A stretch of DNA of 64,000 bases from Persicitalea sp963716085. Its GTDB lineage: Bacteria; Bacteroidota; Bacteroidia; Cytophagales; Spirosomataceae. Location of the stretch: contig OY970288.1 in assembly GCA_963716085.1 (NCBI GenBank), positions 2,604,001-2,668,000 on the forward strand. Direction: 5' to 3'. A program made the position numbers and the translations under genes. A model generated the notes under the pieces. That model was not told the DNA's origin. It was given only the letters and a program-made list of their open reading frames with translations, and searched no databases. Of the stretch, positions 34,493-43,500 are shown in pieces (the stretch's first letter is position 1; the number at the start of each line of letters is the position of its first letter).

Positions 34493-35005
34493 ATGACTAC
34501 CCCACTGTCTCAGGACTTCAAACGACAGTCCCTGCACTACCTGCACATTAACACGCCACGCATCGAAAAGTGTCTCGAACTGCTGAGCGAAATTGACGTT
34601 TGGCAGCGCCCAAATGCCGCCTCCAATAGCGTGGGCAATTTGATCCTGCACCTTTGCGGCAATATCCGCCAGTACATCATATCGGGTTTGGGAAAACAGC
34701 CCGACACCCGCCAGCGCGATGCAGAGTTTGCGGCCGTTGGGGGATTTAACAAGCAGCAACTTCTACTAAAACTAAAGCAAACGGTCACCGAAGCGGCGAC
34801 TATCATTGGAGCGGCTGACGAAGAAAACCTGCTGACTGAGCGAAAAGTGCAGGGATTCGTGCTCACGGGAACTGCCCTCATCGTTCACATGGTGGAACAT
34901 TATTCGTATCATACGGGGCAAATCGCCTTTTGGACTAAACTCTTAAAGGACAAGAATCTAGCCTTTTACGGCGATAGCGATTTGAATATCAAGAATGAAA
35001 TTTGA
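34493..35005 (+). CDS. DinB-like / DUF1572 family protein
   Basis: 170 residues of predicted four-helix bundle. The helix LHYLHINTPRIEKCLELLSEIDVWQRP, then NSVGNLILHLCGNIRQYIISGLG, and the helix ALIVHMVEHYSYHTGQIAFWTKLLK provide three histidines (near positions 52, about 129 and 137) spaced as the metal-binding triad of the DinB/YfiT superfamily. Members are metal-dependent, often thiol-transfer enzymes; function here unknown. Probably co-transcribed with the ABM gene. Confidence 0.85.
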   Translation: MTTPLSQDFKRQSLHYLHINTPRIEKCLELLSEIDVWQRPNAASNSVGNLILHLCGNIRQYIISGLGKQPDTRQRDAEFAAVGGFNKQQLLLKLKQTVTEAATIIGAADEENLLTERKVQGFVLTGTALIVHMVEHYSYHTGQIAFWTKLLKDKNLAFYGDSDLNIKNEI

Positions 35006-35035
35006 TAATAACGCGCGCTACCCAAAATTTACCTC

Positions 35036-35422
35036 GTGAGAACTATCCTCGACTATTTATCCAGCCACCTGTGGCCCGTATTGGTGTGGACGGCCATCAT
35101 CTTGCTGGCTTGCAGTTGGCCCGGTAAAGATTTACCCGAATCGCCCATTGTGGGCTTCGACAAAATTGTCCACATCGGAATGTTCGTTGGCTGGACTGTT
35201 CTGTGGTTGCTGCCATTTCCCAGAAAGGTAGGGCTGATCGTACCGTTGGGAGTCGCCTTCGGCGTTTTTCTGGAATTCTACCAGCAATGGCTGCCCTTCG
35301 ACCGCACCTTCGACTGGTGGGACGCGGCGGCAGACGGATTGGGGGTACTGATTGGCTGGGTTGGCTGGATCGTTGTGCTACGGATTTTCTTTCGCCCCAA
35401 GTCAGCCTCGACTACTGATTGA
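35036..35422 (+). CDS. VanZ-like membrane protein
   Basis: 128 residues starting at GTG, with four predicted membrane segments. The VanZ pattern is visible: GFDKIVHIGMFVGW near 40-53, FLEFYQQWLPFDRTFDWWDAAADGLGVLIG near 83-112. The name comes from a teicoplanin-resistance gene, but most members in this phylum are uncharacterised envelope proteins. The stop overlaps the 3' end of the convergent sugar-dehydrogenase gene by 11 bp. A Phe/Leu-poor N-terminus upstream offers no ATG, so GTG is accepted. Confidence 0.85.
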   Translation: MRTILDYLSSHLWPVLVWTAIILLACSWPGKDLPESPIVGFDKIVHIGMFVGWTVLWLLPFPRKVGLIVPLGVAFGVFLEFYQQWLPFDRTFDWWDAAADGLGVLIGWVGWIVVLRIFFRPKSASTTD

Positions 35423-36749
35423 GTCGAATCTCGCCACTGTTTTTGACTTCCACTTTGCCACCGTCCAGCGACACCTCGTAGGCCAGGGCGGTGAAGCCAT
35501 CCACCGACACGTTATGCCCTGCCTTGATCGTCACCTTGTCGTTTTGTGTGGGGACGCAGGCGCACGACCAGGTGGCGGCGTTGTTCCAGGCACCCGAGGC
35601 GACGCTCTCGATGAGGGGCGGGGTATAGGCGATGCGGCCCAGTTCGGTGTTTCTTTTCAGGTAGTACAGGTTGCCGTCCGGCCCGGTGGTCAGGCTGACG
35701 AAGCCGAATCCGAAATTAGCGGCAAACAGGGTCGAGCTTGTGGTGGGGGTGTTGGCCGGGTCGATGTACCTGATCCAGCCGTTGCAATAATCCATGAAGA
35801 AGTACTTGCCCAGGTACCGTGACGGGTAGTTGGTGGCAGTGGACGTGAAAAATTCCCCGCCCAGCACCGAGCAGCCCGTCGAGTCTGAAAAGCCCCCGAG
35901 GTTGTTGTTTTGGTAATAATAGGCCGGGCCGTCGAACCCCGGCTGCGGCGGCCCTTCCTGAGCGGACCAGCCGAAATTTTGGCCTGCCGCCGTGGCATCG
36001 TTCACTTCTTCGTACTGCCCGCCCCCGACGTCGTTGACAAATATTTTGCCTGTGGCAAAATCAATGTCGAAGCTGTAAGGATTGCGGAGGCCAATGGCCC
36101 AGGTGCGTCGACTGGCAGCCGTGGGTGCGCTACCGCCGGGCGTGGAATTGAAAAAAGGATTGTCGGCCGGTGCCGAACCGTCTTTGTTGATTCTTAGAAA
36201 ATTACCGTGGTAAGTGTGGTAGTTCTGCGAATTGGGGGACGAGGCATTATCCCCCACCGCAACGTACAGCTTTCCATCGGTGCCGAACTGGATGAAGCCG
36301 CCGTTGTGGTTGGTGGCGGTGCTCAGTGGATCCAGGTCAAGCACCAGGGTTTCGCTGCCCGCCAGCATCACGTCCGGGTTAGCCGGGTCGCGCGTCAACC
36401 GGGCCACCCGGTTGCGCCGGGGGGAGGTCGTTTTGGTGTAATAGATATAGAGGTAGCCGTTGCTGGCAAAATCAGGGTCGAAATCAATCCCCAGCAGCCC
36501 TCTCTCCCCATTGCTGTCCACCGTCAACTGAGCAAAGGGGGTCGCCAGCATGGCCCCATTCTTGAAAATTTTGATTCGCCCGGCTTGCTCGCAAATAAAC
36601 AGCCGACCATCCGGTGCAAAAGCCATGACAGTAGGCCGACTCAGGTTGTTGTCGAGGACCTGCCGACTGAATCCCGACGGCAGATTTTGGGCAAAAGTGC
36701 TCAACGAAACGACGAGCAGGAGCAGAAAAGATTGGTAAAATGAGCGCAT
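35412..36749 (-). CDS. PQQ-type sugar (glucose/sorbosone) dehydrogenase with C-terminal G8-like domain
   Basis: 445 residues from ATG 36749 (36755 is equally possible; an ATG at 36878 would add ~43 residues before the signal peptide MRSFYQSFLLLLVVSLSTFAQ). The six-bladed propeller carries GSDH-family blocks: LSRPTVMAFAPDGRLFICEQAGRIKIF, GERGLLGIDFDPDF, FGTDGKLYVAVGD, WAIGLRNPYSFDIDFATGKIFVNDVG, GPDGNLYYL. The last ~66 residues (ESVASGAWNNAATWSC, then AGHNVSV) form a separate domain also found at the end of the next gene. Secreted oxidoreductase acting on sugars is likely; the cofactor is inferred. Confidence 0.85.
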   Translation of the reverse strand: MRSFYQSFLLLLVVSLSTFAQNLPSGFSRQVLDNNLSRPTVMAFAPDGRLFICEQAGRIKIFKNGAMLATPFAQLTVDSNGERGLLGIDFDPDFASNGYLYIYYTKTTSPRRNRVARLTRDPANPDVMLAGSETLVLDLDPLSTATNHNGGFIQFGTDGKLYVAVGDNASSPNSQNYHTYHGNFLRINKDGSAPADNPFFNSTPGGSAPTAASRRTWAIGLRNPYSFDIDFATGKIFVNDVGGGQYEEVNDATAAGQNFGWSAQEGPPQPGFDGPAYYYQNNNLGGFSDSTGCSVLGGEFFTSTATNYPSRYLGKYFFMDYCNGWIRYIDPANTPTTSSTLFAANFGFGFVSLTTGPDGNLYYLKRNTELGRIAYTPPLIESVASGAWNNAATWSCACVPTQNDKVTIKAGHNVSVDGFTALAYEVSLDGGKVEVKNSGEIRLNQ

Positions 36750-36884
36750 GGTCATTCTGTTTTTGAATAAATGGGAAAATTCGGACGCTGATCCGCAGAA
36801 TGAGGGGAGAGTAGCTTTGCTGTTCGCAAAATAGATCTTTATGCGCTGGCGGGCAAGTTTTGAATAAAAAACTTGCATCAGTTA

Positions 36885-38765
36885 CTATTGGGAAAGCATC
36901 AGACTGCCGCCGCTGAGGAAGCGCAGGTAGCCATTTTGGTAGGATACGTTCCGGGCCTGGGCGGCGGTGTTCAGGATAACGGTGTGTCCGGCGTTGAGCT
37001 GCACATCGGTGGCGGCAGTGGGTAGGCAGCTGCACGACCAAGTGGCGGGGTCGTTCCAGTTGCCGGATGCCACGCTTTCGACGGTAGAAGTCACCTGAAC
37101 ATTGATTGAACTCTGTGCCTGACAGCCGTAGGCGTTGGTGGCGGCGACTGTGTAGGTGCCCGCCTGAGCAGGCCCGACGTTAGTCAACACAAAGTTTTGT
37201 TGGAAAGAAGTAAATCCATTCGGGCCATTCCAGGAAAATTTGCAAGCATTGGAAGACGAGGCCAGCGCAGTTAGGTTACTGCCCTGACTTACAATTCCGG
37301 GCCCGGAGGCAGACACGTTAGTAGAAGTTGAAACGGGTACGTTCAGTTTGGGAGACAGTACTACGTTCTGAAAATTATCGATCACCTTTAATCGGTATTT
37401 CCCGGTCGAGGTGGCCCAGGTTTGGTTGGTATTGAGTGTTTGATTGCAGTCGTTTTCGGGAAGCCAGCGGTAAGCACCCCAACCGCCGGGTGCCTGAAAA
37501 GTGAGCTGATTGCCACCGGGGCCGCATTGGGTAGTTACTGCGGGCGGCGGCGTGGGGGGATATGGATTCGAGTTAGCGAAAAAGGCACTGCCCAAACTAG
37601 CGTCCCAGGCCTGAGCCAGCACGATCAAGCCGTTGCCCGTAAAGTGGATATTGTCCGAAGTCCGTAGCGCCGGGCCTTCCAACGGGTCGGTTTCGGGGCC
37701 GGGAAACACTTTGGGTAGGACGAGATTGGGGTCGTTGCCATTTATACCGATCACGTCATTTTGGGCGTCGATAACGGACTGCCAAATGCGGGAGATGCCG
37801 TCCTTGGTCATCCGTGAAGTCCGCGCCACAACCCAGGCCAGATTCGGCTTGCCCGAAAGCGAGCGACTGGCGTTGATGATCGACCTAAGCCCATTCCGGT
37901 AGTTGGTGCGGTTGTTTTCGGTAAAATTATCGTTTTCACCCTGTTGCCACAACACGGCACGATAGCCTTGCTGAGCGATGTAATTATTCAAGGCAAGACG
38001 CAGGTGACCAAAGGGAAGCCCGGTTGGGTACATGTTGCCAAAAATCCCAAAAGTGGTGCCGTTCGGATCGATGGTTTCCACCCAGTTGTACATCGAGGTT
38101 CCCGACCAACCCGCATTGAATATCAGCACCGGAACGTTGAGCCGCTGGGCAATGAGGTCGCCGAATTTGCCCCAACACCAGGCGTAATTACCGAAGGGGG
38201 CGGTCTTCACAAAATCATCGAGATGCACAAACTCCGGACAGGGCAACTGTACATTGGAATAAGGCGGCACGGTGTTGTTGTTGGGGTTCAGATTCTGAAA
38301 ATTGACGCTGCTCACCCGGTCGTCCTGGGCGCTTGGGCCATTGGGAAGTCCATCACCGCCCGTCACGTTGGATTGCCCGGCGATTAAAAACACCTCGCCG
38401 ACCCCTACCCGATCCACTGTGCTCAGGGCCACCTGACTGCCGTTTCTGAGTCCGCGCACTTCCAGTTGGTACCAGCCCCCCGTTACTGGCATGGAGCCGT
38501 AAAACTGACCGCCCAAAGGGTTGTTCTGAATCACCGACCAGGCCGTAACGGTTCCCTGTCCCGCCGCCCGAGGCACGACCCGCGCTTCAACCTGATCCAA
38601 ACACCCTTCAAAATACCCACCAACATAAAGCGTAGCTTGGTTGGAATTATCCCGCTGAAATACCGCCCGCGAAGTGGGAAAAGTCACCACCAACTGCGCC
38701 CAGGCCGATATGTTCAAACCAAACAGTAACAGCAGGCAAAACTGAGTTTTAACCACAGAACTCAT
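36885..38765 (-). CDS. SASA-family carbohydrate esterase with Ig-like and G8-like domains
   Basis: 626 residues from 38765, or 631 from 38780; the two starts come from a 15-bp tandem duplication. A signal peptide (LLLLFGLNISAWAQ) leads to an N-terminal beta domain, then an SGNH esterase of the sialate O-acetylesterase type (nucleophile in IAGQSNVT; SDNIHFTGNGL with the Asp-His pair). Ig/PKD-like modules follow at about 405-560 (GTYTVAATNAYGCQ), and a G8-like C-terminus (ESVASGNWNDPATWSC). Likely removes acetyl groups from glycans outside the cell. Downstream of pgi by 13-28 bp on the same strand. Confidence 0.85.
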   Translation of the reverse strand: MSSVVKTQFCLLLLFGLNISAWAQLVVTFPTSRAVFQRDNSNQATLYVGGYFEGCLDQVEARVVPRAAGQGTVTAWSVIQNNPLGGQFYGSMPVTGGWYQLEVRGLRNGSQVALSTVDRVGVGEVFLIAGQSNVTGGDGLPNGPSAQDDRVSSVNFQNLNPNNNTVPPYSNVQLPCPEFVHLDDFVKTAPFGNYAWCWGKFGDLIAQRLNVPVLIFNAGWSGTSMYNWVETIDPNGTTFGIFGNMYPTGLPFGHLRLALNNYIAQQGYRAVLWQQGENDNFTENNRTNYRNGLRSIINASRSLSGKPNLAWVVARTSRMTKDGISRIWQSVIDAQNDVIGINGNDPNLVLPKVFPGPETDPLEGPALRTSDNIHFTGNGLIVLAQAWDASLGSAFFANSNPYPPTPPPAVTTQCGPGGNQLTFQAPGGWGAYRWLPENDCNQTLNTNQTWATSTGKYRLKVIDNFQNVVLSPKLNVPVSTSTNVSASGPGIVSQGSNLTALASSSNACKFSWNGPNGFTSFQQNFVLTNVGPAQAGTYTVAATNAYGCQAQSSINVQVTSTVESVASGNWNDPATWSCSCLPTAATDVQLNAGHTVILNTAAQARNVSYQNGYLRFLSGGSLMLSQ

Positions 38766-38789
38766 ACACTTTAAACTCATACACTTTAA
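38760..38789. repeat. 15-bp tandem duplication carrying a start codon
   Basis: ACTCATACACTTTAA occurs twice in a row (38760-38774 and 38775-38789). On the minus strand each copy contains ATG, and 15 bp equals five codons, so the SASA gene has two in-frame starts five codons apart, each with identical upstream bases. Confidence 0.9.
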
Positions 38790-38793
38790 ACTT

Positions 38794-40443
38794 TTACCGC
38801 CATTTCTTATATTGGTTGATCAAAGCATCCGTACTACTATCGTGGGCATCGATTGGCCAATCGTTTTGCAGTTCGGGGTAGATCTTCTTGGCCAACTGCT
38901 TGCCTAATTCCACGCCCCACTGATCGAAGCTGAATATATTCCAGATTACGCCCTGCACGAAAATCTTGTGTTCGTACATTGCAATCAAACTGCCCAGCAC
39001 CCGCGGCGTGAGTTTTTTGACCAAAATCGAGTTGGTGGGACGGTTGCCCTCGAAGACTTTGAACGGTGTTAGAAAATCTACCTCCTCTTTACTTTTGCCC
39101 GCTTCTTCCAGTTCAGCCCGGGCTTCGTCGGCGGTCTTACCGTTCATAAGCGCCTCAGTTTGAGCGAAAAAGTTTGACAGAAGCATTTTGTGGTGATCGC
39201 CGATTGGGTTCTGGCTGATAGCCGGGGCGATGAAATCACAGGGAACCAACTTAGTGCCCTGGTGGATGAGCTGGTAGAAGGCGTGCTGCCCGTTGGTACC
39301 CGGCTCGCCCCAGATAATGGGCCCCGTTTCGTAGTCGACGGGCTGACCGTCGCGGCTGGTGGACTTGCCATTGCTCTCCATGTCGCCCTGCTGGAAGTAG
39401 GCGGCGAAGCGGTGCAGGTACTGATCGTAGGGCAGGATGGCTTCGGTTTGAGCACCAAAGAAATTGTTGTACCAAATTCCCAACAAACCCAGCATCACGG
39501 GCATATTTCGCTCGAACTTGGTATGGCGGAAGTGGTTGTCCATATCGTGCGCCCCCGCCAGCAGTTGCTCGAAGTTCTGAAAGCCGATGTAACAGGCAAT
39601 CGACAGCCCAATGGCGGACCACAATGAATAACGCCCGCCAACCCAATCCCAAAAGACAAACATATTGGCCGGGTCGATGCCAAATTCTTTCACTTGCTCC
39701 TCGTTGGTCGAGAGGGCGACAAAATGCTTTTTGACGTGTTCGACGTCCTCGGCCTCATCCAGCAGCCATTGACGGGCCGTGTGGGCGTTGGCCATCGTTT
39801 CCTGGGTGGTGAAGGTCTTGGACGCAATCATGAATAGCGTCGTGGCAGGATTCAGGTTTTTGAGCGTTTCGACGATATGGGTACCGTCCACGTTCGAGAC
39901 AAAATGCACGTTCAACCCTTTCTTGCCGTAAGATTTCAGGGCTTCGGTGACCATGACTGGGCCGAGGTCGCTGCCACCGATGCCGATGTTGACAATATCG
40001 GTAATTCTTTTTCCTGTGTAGCCCTTCCATTCGCCCGACCGGACTTTTGTCGAGAACTCCTTTATTTTATCCAGAACCTCGTTGATCTCGGGCATCACGT
40101 CTTGCCCGTCCACCATCACAGGTTCGTTGGATCGGTTGCGTAGGGCGGTGTGCAACACGGCGCGGTCTTCGGTGGCGTTGATTTTTTGGCCCGTGAACAT
40201 CTGCTCGATGGCCTCGCTCAGTTGGCATTCCTCGGCTAATCGGCTCAGATAGATGCGGGTGCGACCATTGATGCGGTTTTTGGAATAATCTAAAAGAATA
40301 TCACCCAATCGAATTGAAAACTTATTGAACCGCTTGGGATCTTCGGCAAACAGTTCACGCAGGTGCTTCTTGGAGATGGTCTTGTAGTGGGACTTAAGTT
40401 TCTTGTAAGCAGCGGTTTGGTCGAATGGAATGGATGGCAGCAT
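38794..40443 (-). CDS. pgi: Glucose-6-phosphate isomerase
   Basis: 549 residues, the long form typical of gram-negative bacteria. It interconverts glucose 6-phosphate and fructose 6-phosphate. Family signatures are DWVGGRYSLWSAIGLS and, near the C-terminus, VIWNIFSFDQWGVELGKQL; the phosphate-binding block is NIGIGGSDLGPVMV with ASKTFTTQETMANA. Cytoplasmic. No operon link is obvious upstream; the SASA esterase gene follows closely downstream. Confidence 0.98.
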   Translation of the reverse strand: MLPSIPFDQTAAYKKLKSHYKTISKKHLRELFAEDPKRFNKFSIRLGDILLDYSKNRINGRTRIYLSRLAEECQLSEAIEQMFTGQKINATEDRAVLHTALRNRSNEPVMVDGQDVMPEINEVLDKIKEFSTKVRSGEWKGYTGKRITDIVNIGIGGSDLGPVMVTEALKSYGKKGLNVHFVSNVDGTHIVETLKNLNPATTLFMIASKTFTTQETMANAHTARQWLLDEAEDVEHVKKHFVALSTNEEQVKEFGIDPANMFVFWDWVGGRYSLWSAIGLSIACYIGFQNFEQLLAGAHDMDNHFRHTKFERNMPVMLGLLGIWYNNFFGAQTEAILPYDQYLHRFAAYFQQGDMESNGKSTSRDGQPVDYETGPIIWGEPGTNGQHAFYQLIHQGTKLVPCDFIAPAISQNPIGDHHKMLLSNFFAQTEALMNGKTADEARAELEEAGKSKEEVDFLTPFKVFEGNRPTNSILVKKLTPRVLGSLIAMYEHKIFVQGVIWNIFSFDQWGVELGKQLAKKIYPELQNDWPIDAHDSSTDALINQYKKWR

Positions 40444-40495
40444 GGAGCGATAATTTGGGTTTCAGGATAATTCTGAGCCAAAATAACAAAAAGTT

Positions 40496-40561
40496 GCTCG
40501 CAAAGCCGCAAAGGCATGAATCGAATAGGTCGATTGTTTGCATTTTCGTGACTTTGCGAGC
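40496..40561. repeat. Inverted repeat with CGCAAAG motifs
   Basis: GCTCGCAAAG at 40496-40505 pairs with CTTTGCGAGC at 40552-40561, with a second CGCAAAG inside the left half. It fills the gap between pgi and the propeller gene. Motifs of the CGCAAAG type recur in non-coding DNA of many Bacteroidota, so this may be one copy of a dispersed repeat. Confidence 0.5.
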
Positions 40562-40580
40562 TATACCAGCCTTCTGGAAA

Positions 40581-43500
40581 CTATACCTCCAAGGCTTTCA
40601 CTTTCTGCTTCTTGGGCTCCGGTACGAGCTCCACCCGCACGTCCAGTCCACCGAGCGTACTTTTTCCTTGTGCGTCGGTCTGGATGATTTCCATCTCGAA
40701 TGACTGCCCGACTTTAGCTTTGGGCGGCCGTTCCAATAATAGAAAAACCGTATGGTAGCTGCCAGGCTTCATAGTGATGTTATTGATCGAAATGTCCTTT
40801 TCGGTCGTTTCTGCGCAATACATGGTGTTGGCTTTCATCGCCAACCGAACAGCCTGCTCCCGTTGCTCGGTCCACTCCCGGTCGTAGCCATGCTCATCCT
40901 TCCAGCCACGTTTTATGTCACTCAGATGGTTTTCCGCCCATTTGTGGAAACTGTCGCTCTTCTCGCTTCTCTCCCACCCTTGCACCTGTCTTTTTAAATC
41001 GCCCTCGATCTTCAAGGGCGGAACCATCAGACAAACTTTCCCACGATAACCCTTCAAACGGAAAATCAGATTAGTCAGCAGCATCTCTTTCAAATACATA
41101 TTATGGATGCGGACGGGCACGGTGAGAGCTGATGGCGTGGGAGCACTTCCCGTGAACTGCACGACCGTCAGATTTTTGTGAGCTGTCTTGCGGTCGTCAA
41201 CGCTCAATTGCCTCACGTCGGTCTGACTGGTAGTGAACTGGTCGGTGGGATGATGCAGCAGCGCCAGTACGCACTGGTGCTGATTGCCCGCCAGGCTGGC
41301 AGGCGGCGGCAACATGGTGGACGGCAAGTTGAAAGTTGCCACCTTGGGAAAACCAGGCCGAACGTCGTCTACCATAGCGAAGCCCACTGTCCGCCAATTC
41401 ATGTTATTGATTGGCATCCCGGTTCTAACGTTGACTTCGTACCCATTAGGCAGCGCAGGCAGCCCCGCCGAAGCATTGGCCAGCAAAAGCATCACCCGGA
41501 CGTTATCGGCAGGGACGACACCCCGGTTGTGAACCTGGACGTAAACCCGTGTGCGGATGTTATCCGTAGCGTGGGTGGCCACGTTTTGGAAATCATCCGA
41601 TAGTTCATCGACAAATTGCAAAAAGTCGATCTCGCCTGTCAGCGGAAATTGGTATTCACCATTAACGTTTGGCGTGTCGAGCTTTATGTCTGGCCCGCGC
41701 CATATTTTCACGAGTTGGCCCTGGGCCGTCGGATCGGGCAGGTTATTAATTGCGGGAGAGCGCCCCATATCGAGCTGGGTGTTACGAACGTATAGTTCCA
41801 CGCCCTGCTTTGGCGTGTCGGGCAAGGTGCGCTCGAACACCGAGCGGCCGTGGGTAGCAGCCCGCAACAGGCGTCGGGGGTTATGCAGCACCAGGTCGAC
41901 GACCGCCGCGTCGGGTAGCCCGTTCGAGTAGGTGTCCCAGTTGATCCCGCTGTCGGTCGAGCGCCATATCCCGATGTCAGCCCCCACGTAAAGGTGAGCA
42001 GGATTGGCGGGATCGACCACGATGACATTGGCCTGGATGTCCAGCAGGCTGTTTGCCCCGCCAGCCGTCGCTCCGCTGCGTTGCTCCCACTGCGTACCGT
42101 TGAAGAACCAAACGTGGCGGTAATCGCCATTGCCGCCGAGCGTGACGTACACGCGGCTGGAATTACCAGGATCGACAGCTATGCTGGTCACCGACCCGAC
42201 TAGCGGCAAGTTGTTGGCACCGCCGAGTGTGTCGATCCGCATCGGCGTCCAGTTAGCCCCGGAGCGGTCGAAACGATAAACACCCCCAGCTTCGGTACCG
42301 GCGTAAAGTCGGTTCGGCGAGGCAAAGACAAGGCTGCGGATAAGTCCATTCAGGCTGTCCTGGGCAAGATTGCCGCTAGGAATGGACTGCCAACCAATAC
42401 CTATATTGGTGCTAATCCAAGGGCGTATGGAGCCAAATGCCACCAGCGTGGAATCCAAAGCCGCCGTAGCACTACCCAAATTGGGCGGCGTTCCCACTAG
42501 CGGGGCGTAGAAGCGCACGCCTTCGGTGAGCACCCCGTTCGCATCAGTTTCCAGGGGTACATTCACGTCAGTGAAAGTATTAGGATTGCCACCGTCGAGG
42601 GAAAGTCGAATCCTGCCGCGTATGTAAGTACTCAATATCTGGTAAGGATTATTCCAGTTGACCACGGCGTAGCCAGCATCTCCACCGGAGGAGAACAGCC
42701 ACGCCTCCTCGCCTGTGTAACGCTGACCACCGTTATCCTGCGAACCCGCAAATAGCACTGCATCCTCGGTTGGGTGCTGTCCCAAGTGGTTCATCATCAG
42801 GGTTTGCAAACCCGTGTTTCGAGCGGTAAAAATATTCCCTGTACGCAATGGTCTGGTCGAGTAGAACACACCTCCATCGCAGCCAACCCACAATTTGCTA
42901 GCCTCACCGGGTGCAAAAACCAGGGCGTGGACATCGGGGTGGACGGACTCGCCGATGTGAGTCGGCACCATAGTAACAGTATTGACATTCACTGTGATCT
43001 GCCCACGATATAAAGCTGCCCCAGAAGAAAATGCCCCACCACCGAGATAAATACGGTTGACATCGTTTGGGGCTACAGCAATCGACAGGTTGTACCACCC
43101 CCGGCTGTCACCTGAAGAGCCAGTAACAAAATCTACCGCCGCTGGCACACCATTCACGAGCCTCCATTCACCATCCGACACATCGAGCCGATATACACTA
43201 CCATCGCTCCTGAGCGCGTAAACCACATCGGGATTATCGGGTTGAACCGCCAAAGAAATTCGATCTCCACCATTTGGAAACCCAGTCCCCACCGAAGTCC
43301 AGGCGTTGCCGTCGGTAGAGCTGAATACCGGACCATAATAAGGTGCTGCATAGAACGTAGTAACGCCTCCACTATGGGCACTTACTACGCTGGTAATCCT
43401 CTGGTAAAAGCCGTCCATGGACTTGTGCTCCCAATGAAACCCGCCCGCTCCGTCCGGTTCACGTCGAAAGATGCCCGTGCTGGTGGCCCCTACCACGCGA

